Origin: Actinoplanes subtropicus
Lineage (GTDB): Bacteria > Actinomycetota > Actinomycetes > Mycobacteriales > Micromonosporaceae
Assembly: GCF_000721705.1 (NCBI RefSeq)
Contig: NZ_JOJL01000008.1
Span: forward strand, 1-64,000
Length of the DNA stretch: 64,000 bases
Direction: 5' to 3'
The translations under genes were made by a program, and so were the position numbers. Position 1 is the stretch's first letter. Every line of letters starts with the position of its first letter. The notes below the pieces were generated by a model. That model saw only the letters and a program-made list of their open reading frames with translations, was not told the origin of the DNA and did no database searches. Of the stretch, positions 8,121 to 17,086 are shown piece after piece.

Positions 8121-9613
8121 GCCCGGTTCAGGTACACCACGGCGGGGCCGTGCGGGAACGGCGACGAGAACTCGACCGTGCCCGCCGACTCGACCCGCAG
8201 CACGTCGCTCGCGGTGGTTTCACGGGTGGTGACGTCGAACCATTCGACCTGGTACGAGCCGGCTGCCAGGTCCACGGTGAAGGCGCCGCCGTCCGGCTGC
8301 AGCACGAGGTACTCCGTGCCGGGGTTGGCCAGGGCGTACCCGGTGGAGGCGACCTCGCGCCGCGGCCGCATGTCGATCAGGCCGATGCGCTCGGCGTACC
8401 GGCGGGTGTCGCCCATCGCCCACCGCGCGGGCTCGTAGTGGGCGAACGGCGGTACACCGGTCTCGGCGGGCGACTCGGCGGTCGGCTCGAGGCCGGCGAT
8501 CAGGCCGAAGTCCATGAGGATGGGATGGTGGCCGCGCAGGAACGACTTCCACGCCCAGAGCGCGTCCCCCTGCCCCGGCGCGTAGTGGTCGGTATCGCTG
8601 ATGATCACCTTGGCGCCGTCGGCGACCGGCGGATCGGCGTACCAGCGCGACGGCGGGGAGCCGGGCGCCATCGGATGGGCGCCGCCCGCGAAGATCTCAT
8701 CGTCGTAGCCCGGCGAGATCCATTCGGCACGGCTGCCCAGCAGCGGCTCGTTCACCCTGGTCTGCTCCGCCACCGGGAACTGCATGGTCATGCCGATCGG
8801 GTGCGGGTCGTACCCCTGCGCCGCCTCGTGCCGCTTGACCGTGTCGATGACCCAGTACTGCCAACCGGTCGAGTCGCCCCACGACGGTGCCTTGTCCATG
8901 CCCAGGAACGCGGCGAACTCGTCCGTCACCGTACCGTCGCCGGAGGACTCGTTGGCCACCTCCCACAGCACGTTGGGCAGGTCATGCAGCGTGTCGACAA
9001 TCTTCCGGACGTACGCCCGCTGGATGGTTTCGACACGCGGGTCGAGCGGCAGGACCTGTAGGTCGTCGATCGAGGTCGCCGAGATGCCGTTGACGTTGTT
9101 GCCGGCGTGGAAGGGGTGGCCCTCGATGTGGTCCGGCGGCGGGCTCAGGTGCAGTGCCCAGCCGTCGAACAGCATGACGCCGACGTAGATGCCCGCCTCC
9201 CCGGCCGCGGTGACCCGGTCGCGGAGCCGCTGGAAGAAGGCGTCGTCGAGCCGCTCCAGGTCGAACCGGGGCTGGCCGTCCTTCGCGGTGCCCGGCCCGG
9301 TGCGAGTCCAGGGTTGGGGCGTCATGTTGAGGTGGTAGTTGCCGCCGGCCGCCTGGGAGCGGACCTGCTCCCAGCGCCAGAGCCGGATAAAGTTGTGTCC
9401 CCGTTCGGTAAGGAACCGCAGGTAGGCGTCGTAGTCCAGCACCTCCGGCTCGGCCGGGCCGTCGCGGCCGGGACCCATGCCGTCGTGCAGGTTGTTCCAG
9501 ATGTGCGACCCGGTCAGGTAGACGGCGCGGCCGGCGCCGGGCCCGGAAGCCGGGGTGAAATAGCGGGGGTTTCGGGTGGAGACGGCGAGCGGTCCGTCCT
9601 GCATGATCGTCAT
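8117..9613 (-). CDS. DUF4038-type glycoside hydrolase with C-terminal collagen-binding-like domain
   Basis: A 498-residue protein with a TIM-barrel-like body. FIRLWRWEQ (about residue 100), VLWEVANESS (about 215, with a candidate acid/base Glu after Asn) and LMDFGL (about 360) fit the DUF4038/GH5-like clan. The last 75 residues, from ANPGTEYLVL onward, form a beta-sandwich like the putative collagen-binding domain often attached to DUF4038 proteins. No signal peptide is obvious, so it may act in the cytoplasm or leave by another route. The ATG at 9613 is chosen because GAGGAGG sits 9 nt upstream; the longer open frame runs into the neighbouring regulator's leader. The divergent ATPase-LuxR gene may control it. 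Substrate unknown. Confidence 0.8.
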   Translation of the reverse strand: MTIMQDGPLAVSTRNPRYFTPASGPGAGRAVYLTGSHIWNNLHDGMGPGRDGPAEPEVLDYDAYLRFLTERGHNFIRLWRWEQVRSQAAGGNYHLNMTPQPWTRTGPGTAKDGQPRFDLERLDDAFFQRLRDRVTAAGEAGIYVGVMLFDGWALHLSPPPDHIEGHPFHAGNNVNGISATSIDDLQVLPLDPRVETIQRAYVRKIVDTLHDLPNVLWEVANESSGDGTVTDEFAAFLGMDKAPSWGDSTGWQYWVIDTVKRHEAAQGYDPHPIGMTMQFPVAEQTRVNEPLLGSRAEWISPGYDDEIFAGGAHPMAPGSPPSRWYADPPVADGAKVIISDTDHYAPGQGDALWAWKSFLRGHHPILMDFGLIAGLEPTAESPAETGVPPFAHYEPARWAMGDTRRYAERIGLIDMRPRREVASTGYALANPGTEYLVLQPDGGAFTVDLAAGSYQVEWFDVTTRETTASDVLRVESAGTVEFSSPFPHGPAVVYLNRA

Positions 9614-9710
9614 GCCCCGAAGCCTCCTCGTCCCGGGGGCGCGGATCATCTGCCAGATGGCCGATGCCGTCGCCGGGGCTGGCCGATGGGCGACCTGGCA
9701 TGGTGAGTCC

Positions 9711-12449
9711 ATGCCGAACAACCTCGTGGCGCCGTTGACGTCGTTCGTCGGGCGCTCCGCGGAAATCGGCGCCGCGGCCGGGCTGCTGGCCCGCCACCGG
9801 CTGGTGACGCTGACCGGGCCCGGCGGCGCCGGCAAGACGAGGCTGGCGGTGCAGGTCGCCGCCGGTCAGTACGACCGGTACCCGGACGGCGTCTGGTGGA
9901 TCGACCTCGCCACCGTGACCGACCGTACGGCGGTGGCGGAGACGATCGCCGAGGCCGTCGGTGCCCCGGTCGTCGGTGGGCGCGTTCATGCACTGCGTAC
10001 GCATCTGGCCACCTGGCGGTCGCTGCTGTGCCTCGACAACGCCGAACACCTGCTCGACGGGGTGGCTGGCACCGTGGAGGCCGTGCTGCAGGCCTGCCCG
10101 CAGATCACCGTCCTGGTCACCAGCCGCGAGCCGCTCGGCGTACCGGGTGAAGTGGTCTTGGGGGTTCCGCCCCTGTCCGACGACGATGCCGTGTCGCTGT
10201 TCGTCGATCGCGCGCGCCTCGTGCAGCCCTCGTTCGCGCTCGACGAGTCCAACGAGGCGGCCGTCCGCTCGATCGCGGCGCACCTGGACGGGATACCGCT
10301 GGCGCTGGAACTCGCCGCGGCGTGGGTGCGAACCCTCACGCCCGGGCAGGTGGAGGCGGCCCTGGACGACCGGTTCGCGCTGCTCGTCCGCGGCCCGCGT
10401 GGCGCGCGGCGGCGGCAGCGCACCCTCCTCGGGTCGATCGAGTGGAGTCACACGCTGCTGGACGAGACCGACCGCATCGTGCTTCGCCGGCTCGCGGTTT
10501 TCGCCGGGACGTTCGGACTCGCCGCGGCGCGGGCGCTGTGCGCCGACGGGACGGTGAACGCCGCCGAGGTCCTACCGGCGCTCGGCCGGCTGGTGGACAA
10601 GTCGCTGGTGGTGGCCGACGTCCGGGCCGACGAGTCGCGCTACCGGCTGCTGGAGACGATCCGGGCCTTCGCCGCGGCCCGCCTGGTGGCGGCGGGGGAG
10701 GACACCGCCCTGCGCGAGCGGCACCTCGCCTGGTTCCTCCGGTACGTCGAGGACGCGGAAACGGACCGGGAGCGCGACGCCGACGGGTGGCGGCGGGCGT
10801 TGGTGCTCGAATACGACAACCTGCGCGCGGCGCTGGACTGGGCTCTCGCGGCCGAGGACCCGCGGGGCGGCCGGCGCCTGGCGGCGGCCTTGGCCTGGCT
10901 GTGGCACCTCGACCGGCGCGGCCGGGAGGGACTCGGCCTCCTGCGGCGGGCGATCGACCGCGCGCCGGACGAACGCTCCCGGCTCCAGGCGCGCCTGATG
11001 ACCGGCCTCGCCCTCGTCGCCGACACGGCCGGACCGCTCGACGTGGAGCGGGACGCCGCGGCGCGAGCGGTCGAGCTGGCCACCGAAGCCGGCGACGACA
11101 AACTCCGCGCGCTGTCCCTGAACCTGCTGGCGGTCGGCTCCTTCTACACCGATTTCGACGAGGCCTGGCAGCTCTGCGAGCAGGCCCATGCCGCGGCGCA
11201 CGCGGGCGGCAACACCTTCGTGCTCGGCGGCGCCCGGGCGCTGCAGGCGATGATCCTGCACCTGCGCGACCGGCACGCCGAGGCCGAGGCCGTGATCGAC
11301 GAGACCGTCCGGCAATGCCTGCGACACCACCGCGGGGTGCTGTCCACATTGCTGACCTACCAGGCCGACGGCGCCCTGGCCGGCGGCGACCCGGCCCGTG
11401 CGCTGAGCCTGGCCGCGGAGGCGCTGCGGGTCGCCGAACCCCTCGGCGACCATCTGCGGGTCGGGATGGCCCGCTCGGTGCTCGCCCAGATCAGGGCGCT
11501 GACCGGCGATCCGGCCGGCGCGACCGCGGCGATCGAGCCGGTGCTGCGCCTGATCGAGGGCGCCCAGGACGAGGTCTTCGTACCCGGTCTCGACCACGCC
11601 CTGGCGGTGCTGGCGATGCGCCGGGACGACCCGGCGGCCGCCACCGACGCGCTGCGGCGCGCCGCCCACTCCACCGACCGAGGCGCCCCGACCTGGCTCG
11701 CCGGTCGGGCCCTGCCCCGGCTCGGCGCGGCCCTCACCGCCGCCGGCCGTCCCGACGAGGCGGTGGCGGTGCTCGACCGGGCGGTCGAAGTCGCTCGGCG
11801 CCTGCGCATGCCCGGTCCGCTGGCGGAGGCGTACGCCGCCCAGGCCGAACTCGCCGCCGCCGACCCGGACGGTCTCACCCGGGCCGTCGAACTGCACCAC
11901 GCGGCACTGGCCGTCCGCGTCGACAATGGACTGCGTGCCGCCCAGTTCGACAGCCTCGAAGCGCTCGCTCGCGTCGGTGCGGCCATCCAGCCGGCCCCCG
12001 ACGACGTACGCATCCTGTACGCGGCCGACGCGGCCCGGATGAGCACCGGCCTCCCGCGCGGCGCCGACCGGCAGCGGGCCTACGACGGCACCGCCGCCGA
12101 CCTGCGTCGAGCGCTCGGGGCGACCGCGTTCGACCGGGCGGCGACCGAGGGCGCGCGACTCACCCTCGACCAGGGCGTCGAATACGCACGCCGGGCCCGC
12201 GGGCGGCGCGGCCGCCCGGCCACCGGCTGGTCCAGCCTCACGCCGACCGAACTCGAAGTCGTCCGCCTCGTCGCCGAGGGCCTCACCAACCCGCAGATCG
12301 GCGATCGCCTCCTGATGAGCCGCGGCACGGTGAAGACCCACCTCTCGCACATCTTCACCAAACTCGACATCGCCACCCGCGCCCAGCTCGCCGCCGCCGC
12401 GATCAACGCGGGGATCGCGGACCGTGGCGACGTTCGGCCGATTCCGTGA
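9711..12449 (+). CDS. ATPase-TPR-LuxR large transcriptional regulator
   Basis: A 912-residue regulator. An NB-ARC/AAA-like ATPase lies at the N-terminus: Walker A GPGGAGKTRLA at about residue 35-45, Walker B-like LCLDNAEHLL at about 108, sensor motif LVTSREPLGVPGE at about 135, followed by a winged-helix segment. A long helical TPR-like middle (about 340-810) follows. The C-terminus has a LuxR helix-turn-helix: LTPTELEVVRLVAEGLTN, then SRGTVKTHLSHIFTKL. Such proteins are ATP-dependent activators that sense a ligand or partner through the TPR region. The ATG at 9711 is preceded by GGTGAG; the longer frame upstream overlaps the promoter of the divergent DUF4038 gene. Likely targets are that gene or the P450 gene 58 bp downstream, by position only. 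Confidence 0.88.
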   Translation: MPNNLVAPLTSFVGRSAEIGAAAGLLARHRLVTLTGPGGAGKTRLAVQVAAGQYDRYPDGVWWIDLATVTDRTAVAETIAEAVGAPVVGGRVHALRTHLATWRSLLCLDNAEHLLDGVAGTVEAVLQACPQITVLVTSREPLGVPGEVVLGVPPLSDDDAVSLFVDRARLVQPSFALDESNEAAVRSIAAHLDGIPLALELAAAWVRTLTPGQVEAALDDRFALLVRGPRGARRRQRTLLGSIEWSHTLLDETDRIVLRRLAVFAGTFGLAAARALCADGTVNAAEVLPALGRLVDKSLVVADVRADESRYRLLETIRAFAAARLVAAGEDTALRERHLAWFLRYVEDAETDRERDADGWRRALVLEYDNLRAALDWALAAEDPRGGRRLAAALAWLWHLDRRGREGLGLLRRAIDRAPDERSRLQARLMTGLALVADTAGPLDVERDAAARAVELATEAGDDKLRALSLNLLAVGSFYTDFDEAWQLCEQAHAAAHAGGNTFVLGGARALQAMILHLRDRHAEAEAVIDETVRQCLRHHRGVLSTLLTYQADGALAGGDPARALSLAAEALRVAEPLGDHLRVGMARSVLAQIRALTGDPAGATAAIEPVLRLIEGAQDEVFVPGLDHALAVLAMRRDDPAAATDALRRAAHSTDRGAPTWLAGRALPRLGAALTAAGRPDEAVAVLDRAVEVARRLRMPGPLAEAYAAQAELAAADPDGLTRAVELHHAALAVRVDNGLRAAQFDSLEALARVGAAIQPAPDDVRILYAADAARMSTGLPRGADRQRAYDGTAADLRRALGATAFDRAATEGARLTLDQGVEYARRARGRRGRPATGWSSLTPTELEVVRLVAEGLTNPQIGDRLLMSRGTVKTHLSHIFTKLDIATRAQLAAAAINAGIADRGDVRPIP

Positions 12450-12507
12450 CGACGCCTCGGCGGGCAAGGATTGCAGGTGCTCGATGCCTGGACTCGAGGA
12501 GACCGTC

Positions 12508-13707
12508 ATGGCAGACCCCACCACGGTGCGGTCCTATCCGTTCGGCCCCATCCACGCACTGGAGATCGATCCGACGTACTTCTGGCTGCAGGACCATGAG
12601 CCGCTCGCCCGGGTGAAACTGCCCTACGGCGAGGAGGGCTGGCTGCTGACCCGCTACGACGACGTACGCACCGCGCTGGGTGACCCGCGGTTCAGCCTGG
12701 CCCAGGCCACGGTGCGCGACGTGCCCCGGCTGACCCCGCAGCGGTACGGCGGCATCCTCACCGACCAGGACCCGCCCGACCACACCCGGCTGCGCCGGCT
12801 GGTCGCCAAGGCGTTCACCGCCCGCCGGGTCGAGCAGCTGCGGGACCGGGCCGAGCGGATCACGGACGAGTTGCTCGACGAGATGGTCAAGGGCGGTCAG
12901 CCGGCGGATCTGGCGCAGGCGCTGGCGGTGCCGCTGCCCGGGCTGATGGTCTGCGAGCTGATCGGGGTGCCCTATGCCGACCGCGACCAGTTCCGGGACT
13001 GGGTGGGCGCGTGGATGTCGGTCACCGCGCTGAGCCCCGAGCAGCGCGGCGACTACATCGGCCGGCTCGCCGGGTACGTGGCCACCCTCGCGGAGCAGCG
13101 ACGCCAGACACCCACCGACGACCTGCTCGGCGCGCTCGTGACCGCCCAGGAGGAGGACGACCGGCTGACCGCCGAGGAGGTCGTCCAGTTGACGCTGGTC
13201 ATTCTCGCCGCCGGGTACGAGTCCACGGCCAGCCAGATCGTCAACTTCACGTACGCCCTGCTGACCCACCCCGACCAGCTCGCCCTGCTGCGATCCCGGC
13301 CCGACCTGATGCCCGGGGCCGTCGAGGAGCTGATGCGCTGGGTGCCGCTGCTCGCGGCCGCCGACGTGCTGCCGCGGTACGCCCTGGTCGACGTCGAGCT
13401 GTCCGGCGGCACGGTGCCGGCCGGCGAGCCGGTCCTGCTGGCCAAGCACGCCGCCAACCGCGACCCGCGGAGGTACGAGGACCCGGACCGCCTCGACCTC
13501 ACCCGGGACGCCCAGGGCGAGCTCGGGTTCGGGCACGGCGCGCACCACTGCCTCGGCGCGCCGCTGGCCCGGCTGGACATCCAGACCGCCCTGACCGCGC
13601 TGCTGGCGCGCTTCCCCGAGCTGCGCCTCGCCGTCCCGGAAGACCGGATCAAATGGAAGAGCGGCATGGCCGTACGGGGTCCGGTCGCTCTCCCGGTCGC
13701 GTGGTGA
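12508..13707 (+). CDS. Cytochrome P450
   Basis: A 399-residue soluble bacterial class I P450. I see the I-helix segment ILAAGYESTASQ (oxygen activation; in this enzyme Glu-Ser replaces the usual Asp/Glu-Thr pair), the K-helix ExxR (EELMR), and the haem-binding loop FGHGAHHCLGAPLAR with the axial Cys near residue 347. The ATG at 12508 has GAGGAGACC upstream and gives the usual length. It is translationally coupled to a 3Fe-4S ferredoxin: the P450 stop overlaps the ferredoxin's GTG. Electrons could come through that ferredoxin from a reductase such as the one at 27473, an inference. Substrate unknown; the family oxidises natural products or xenobiotics. Confidence 0.95.
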   Translation: MADPTTVRSYPFGPIHALEIDPTYFWLQDHEPLARVKLPYGEEGWLLTRYDDVRTALGDPRFSLAQATVRDVPRLTPQRYGGILTDQDPPDHTRLRRLVAKAFTARRVEQLRDRAERITDELLDEMVKGGQPADLAQALAVPLPGLMVCELIGVPYADRDQFRDWVGAWMSVTALSPEQRGDYIGRLAGYVATLAEQRRQTPTDDLLGALVTAQEEDDRLTAEEVVQLTLVILAAGYESTASQIVNFTYALLTHPDQLALLRSRPDLMPGAVEELMRWVPLLAAADVLPRYALVDVELSGGTVPAGEPVLLAKHAANRDPRRYEDPDRLDLTRDAQGELGFGHGAHHCLGAPLARLDIQTALTALLARFPELRLAVPEDRIKWKSGMAVRGPVALPVAW

Positions 13708-13961
13708 CCGGGCCGATGAGCGAGCACTGGAGGATCGCCGTCGACCGGGAAGCCTGCCTCGGATCCGGTGTCTGCGCGGCCACCGCGCCCGGCCATTTCC
13801 GGCTCGACGACGGCAGGTCCCGACCCGTCGAGGACGACGTCGAAGCCGACGACATCGTCCTCGACGTCGCCGACATGTGCCCGGCCGAAGCGATCACCGT
13901 CCATGACGCCGCCGGCAACCGTCTCGCCCCCGACTCGGATATCGGCCCTAGAACGGCATAA
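13704..13961 (+). CDS. Ferredoxin, single [3Fe-4S]-type cluster
   Basis: A protein of 85 residues from the GTG start, or 81 from the ATG at 13716, acidic, with the cluster motif CLGSGVC near the N-terminus and a distal CP (MCPAEAI). That is the three-cysteine pattern of actinobacterial P450 partner ferredoxins. The GTG at 13704 overlaps the P450 stop in a GTGA junction, the arrangement expected for a coupled redox pair. It should shuttle single electrons from an NAD(P)H ferredoxin reductase to the P450. Confidence 0.93.
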   Translation: MTGPMSEHWRIAVDREACLGSGVCAATAPGHFRLDDGRSRPVEDDVEADDIVLDVADMCPAEAITVHDAAGNRLAPDSDIGPRTA

Positions 13962-14011
13962 AAGGTAGGCCGGCGCTCAGTAGGCTGCCGAATCCGCCGA
14001 TCTGAGCAGTT

Positions 14012-17000
14012 GTGCAGCACGCGCGGGAGTTCGATGCCGAGCGGCTGGGCGTTCTGCGGGCCACCGGCCTGCTCGAGGCGGGTCGTTCCCCGTCGCTGGA
14101 CCGGCTGACCGGGCTGGCCGCCCGGCTCATCGGCGCCCCGGTCGCGCTGGTTTCCCTGGTCGACGCCGAGCGGCAGCGGTTCGCCAGCGCCTGCGGCCTG
14201 GACGGCGAGCTGGACGAGACCCGGGAGACGCCGCTGACCCACTCGTTCTGCCGGCACGTGGTCGAGGAGCGGCGGCCGCTGATCGTCGAGGACGCGCGGG
14301 CGGACGAGCGGCTGCGCGGCAATCCGGCCGTCGCCGAGTACGACGCGATCGCGTACGCCGGCTTCCCGCTGCGCTCCCCGGACGGCCACGTCCTCGGCTC
14401 GTTCTGCGTGCTCGACACCCGTCCCCACCGGTGGACCGAGGACCAACTGGCCACGCTCGCCGACCTCGCCGCCGCGGCCGAGTCGGAGATCGCGCTGCGG
14501 CTGGCGAACCGCGAGCAGGAGCTGGCCGCCGCCCGGATGCAGGCGGTACTGGACAGTGCGCAGGACGCGTACGTCGCGATCGCCGACGACGGCCGGGTGA
14601 TCGCCTGGAACGCCGCCGCGGAGCGGTTGTTCGGCTACTCGGCCGCCGAGGCGCGCGGCCGTTCGGTGACCGAGCTGATCATCCCCGAGCGCTATCACGC
14701 GATGCACGAGTCGGGTCTGGCCCGGGTGCGGGCGACCGGCAGGTCGCAGCTGACCGGGCAGCGGCTGCAACTGGCCGCGATCGACCGTTCCGGCCGGGAG
14801 TTCCAGGCCGAGATGACCGTGCAGCTCAGCCAGGAGCAGGACGAACTCGTCTTCCACGCGTTCCTGCACGACATCACCGACCGGATGGTCGCGCTCGCCG
14901 AGCTGGAGCGCCGCGGCCAGGAGCTGGACGACGAGCACACCTTCCTGCAGGCACTGCTGGACAGCCTGGACGCGGGGGTGGCCGCCTGCGACAGCGACGG
15001 CCGGCTCACCTTTTTCAACCGCGCGCTGCGCGAGTTGCACGGCCGCGACGCGACTCGCGGCGAGACCGAGGAGACCTGGGCTCAGGCGTACGACCTGTAC
15101 GCGCCGGACGGTCGTACGCGGTTGCGGCCGGAGGAGGTTCCGCTGGCCCGCGCGTACGCCGGCGAAGCCGTTCGCGGTCAGCACCTCGTGGTGCAGACGG
15201 CGACGGGACCGCGCCGGTTCGTGAGCAACGCCCGGCCGATCGACGCCGCCGACGGCCGCCGCCTCGGCGCCGTGGTGGCCATGCACGACATCACCGAGGC
15301 GCACCGGGCCGAGGAGCTGCGCCGTGCCCGGCACAAGGTGGCGCAGGTGCTCTCCGAGGCGACCAGCGCCGAGCAGGCCGCGGTCCGGGTGGTCGCCGCG
15401 ATCACCGACGCGCTCGGCTGGCTCTGCGGCGAGTACTGGCAGGTCGACGAGCACCGCCGGCGCATCGACCGGGTCAGCTCGCACACCCGGGCTGGCCGCG
15501 ATCTGCACCGCTTCTCCGGCGAATGGCCGCTGTCGTTCGTACGCGGGGCGGGGTTGCCCGGCCTGACCTGGAAGCGCGGCGCCGACGTCTGGTCCATCGT
15601 GGAGCCGGACCGGCTGCTGGCCGGCGGCCGGATCGAGGTCGCGCGCGAGTACGGCGTGCGGACCGCGATCGGCGTGCCGGTGCGCTCCGGCCGCCGGGTG
15701 GTCGGCGTGCTCGCCTTCTTCCTCGACGACGAGCTGGCCCACGACCCGGATGTGGTGGCGATGCTCGACGCGGTCTGCGCGCACCTCGGCCGGTTCGTCG
15801 AGCGCCGCCGGGCCGAGGACCTGACGCTCGCCCTGGCCTCCGCCCGGCGCGATTTCGACCGGGTGGTCGGCCAGCTCAACGACTACGTCTGGACCGTCGA
15901 GGTACGACCGGACGGCCGCACCCGGTCGGTGTACGCGAGCCCGAACGGCCTGGGCGTCTTCGGCGGCACGCTGCCCACCGGCGGCGACCTGAACGCGACC
16001 CTGCGCGGGCTGGTGCACCCGGAGGACCGGGCCGACTTCGTCGCGTTCCACGAGGCGATCGCGGCCGGCGGCGACTCGGAGATCGAGTGCCGGGTCGTCG
16101 GCTTCGACGGCGTCACCCGCTGGGTCTGGACCCGGGCCACGGCCCGCCGCGACGGCGACCGGCTCTACGTGGACGGGATCAGCACCAACGTCACCGAGCG
16201 GCGGGAGGTCGCCGAGCAGCGCGAACAGCAGGTCGAGCAGCTGCGCGAGCTGGACCGGATGAAGGACGAGCTGGCCGCCGTGGTCATCCACGAGCTGCGC
16301 AACCCGGTCGGCGTGATCCGCGGCTACGCCGAGATGCTGCTGGACAACCCGAAGCTGGACGACCTGGCCCGGCGGCACGTGGCGGTGGTCGACCGGACCG
16401 TGCTGCACCTGCAGCGGCTCGTGGACGACCTGCTCGACCTGGCTCGCCTGGACGCCGGGCACATCAGCATCGAACCGCTGCCGATGCCGGCCGACCGGCT
16501 GCTCCGCGATGTCGTGGACAACCATCGCCCCGGCGCGTACGGCAAGAATCTGATCGTCCACGAGGAGCTGGACCCGGATCTGCCGGTGCTCGGAGACGCG
16601 CAGCGGCTCCGGCAGGCGCTCGACAACCTGCTGTCCAACGCGATCAAGTACACGCCCGAGGGCGGCACGATCCGGGTGGTGGCCGGCCGCCGGGACGGCG
16701 CGGCGGTCATCGAGATCAGCGACACCGGCATCGGCATCCCGCCCGAGCAGTACCCGCACCTGTTCAGCCGGTTCTTCCGGGCCAGCAACGCGACCCGGGA
16801 CGGGATCAAGGGCACCGGCCTCGGCCTCGCGGTGACCAAGGCCATCGTGGACGCGCACGAGGGAGAGGTCTCGGCCCGGCCGGCTCCCGGCGGCGGCACC
16901 ACCTTCACGGTGACGCTGCCCCTGCGGAGCGAGCCGGGCCGTATCGGTCGTCCCGGTCAGACCAGTTCGAGCTGCGGCGCCTCGGTCTCGACCGACGCGA

Positions 17001-17086
17001 CCGGCCGCACCGCGCGCAGCGACCAGAGCGCCACCGGCACCCCGACGGCCACCAGGATCGCGGCCACCACCAGCGAGAACTGGTAG
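14012..17086 (+). CDS. Soluble multi-sensor histidine kinase (GAF-PAS-PAS-GAF-PAS-HisKA-HATPase)
   Basis: A 1024-residue kinase without membrane segments. An N-terminal GAF (about 1-165, with DRLTGLAARLIGAPVALVSLVD) is followed by a PAS (about 175-290, YVAIADDGRVIAWNAAAERLFGY shortened here to its ends), a second PAS (about 305-430), a second GAF (about 440-600) and a third PAS with PAC (about 605-740). The HisKA H-box is HELRNPVGVIRGYAEML near 770. The ATPase domain carries NAIKYTPEGG, DTGIGIPPE and GTGLGLAV. GTG at 14012 is the only start giving a complete first GAF, though its ribosome site is poor. The final 43 residues are antisense to the end of the MFS gene and look unconstrained. No response regulator adjoins, so it is an orphan. 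Confidence 0.9.
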   Translation: MQHAREFDAERLGVLRATGLLEAGRSPSLDRLTGLAARLIGAPVALVSLVDAERQRFASACGLDGELDETRETPLTHSFCRHVVEERRPLIVEDARADERLRGNPAVAEYDAIAYAGFPLRSPDGHVLGSFCVLDTRPHRWTEDQLATLADLAAAAESEIALRLANREQELAAARMQAVLDSAQDAYVAIADDGRVIAWNAAAERLFGYSAAEARGRSVTELIIPERYHAMHESGLARVRATGRSQLTGQRLQLAAIDRSGREFQAEMTVQLSQEQDELVFHAFLHDITDRMVALAELERRGQELDDEHTFLQALLDSLDAGVAACDSDGRLTFFNRALRELHGRDATRGETEETWAQAYDLYAPDGRTRLRPEEVPLARAYAGEAVRGQHLVVQTATGPRRFVSNARPIDAADGRRLGAVVAMHDITEAHRAEELRRARHKVAQVLSEATSAEQAAVRVVAAITDALGWLCGEYWQVDEHRRRIDRVSSHTRAGRDLHRFSGEWPLSFVRGAGLPGLTWKRGADVWSIVEPDRLLAGGRIEVAREYGVRTAIGVPVRSGRRVVGVLAFFLDDELAHDPDVVAMLDAVCAHLGRFVERRRAEDLTLALASARRDFDRVVGQLNDYVWTVEVRPDGRTRSVYASPNGLGVFGGTLPTGGDLNATLRGLVHPEDRADFVAFHEAIAAGGDSEIECRVVGFDGVTRWVWTRATARRDGDRLYVDGISTNVTERREVAEQREQQVEQLRELDRMKDELAAVVIHELRNPVGVIRGYAEMLLDNPKLDDLARRHVAVVDRTVLHLQRLVDDLLDLARLDAGHISIEPLPMPADRLLRDVVDNHRPGAYGKNLIVHEELDPDLPVLGDAQRLRQALDNLLSNAIKYTPEGGTIRVVAGRRDGAAVIEISDTGIGIPPEQYPHLFSRFFRASNATRDGIKGTGLGLAVTKAIVDAHEGEVSARPAPGGGTTFTVTLPLRSEPGRIGRPGQTSSSCGASVSTDATGRTARSDQSATGTPTATRIAATTSENW

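Noticed and set aside
9647..9659. CATCT-GCC-AGATG palindrome between the DUF4038 and ATPase-LuxR genes
   Set aside because: Arms of only five bases in a GC-rich spacer; too weak to call an operator without further copies.
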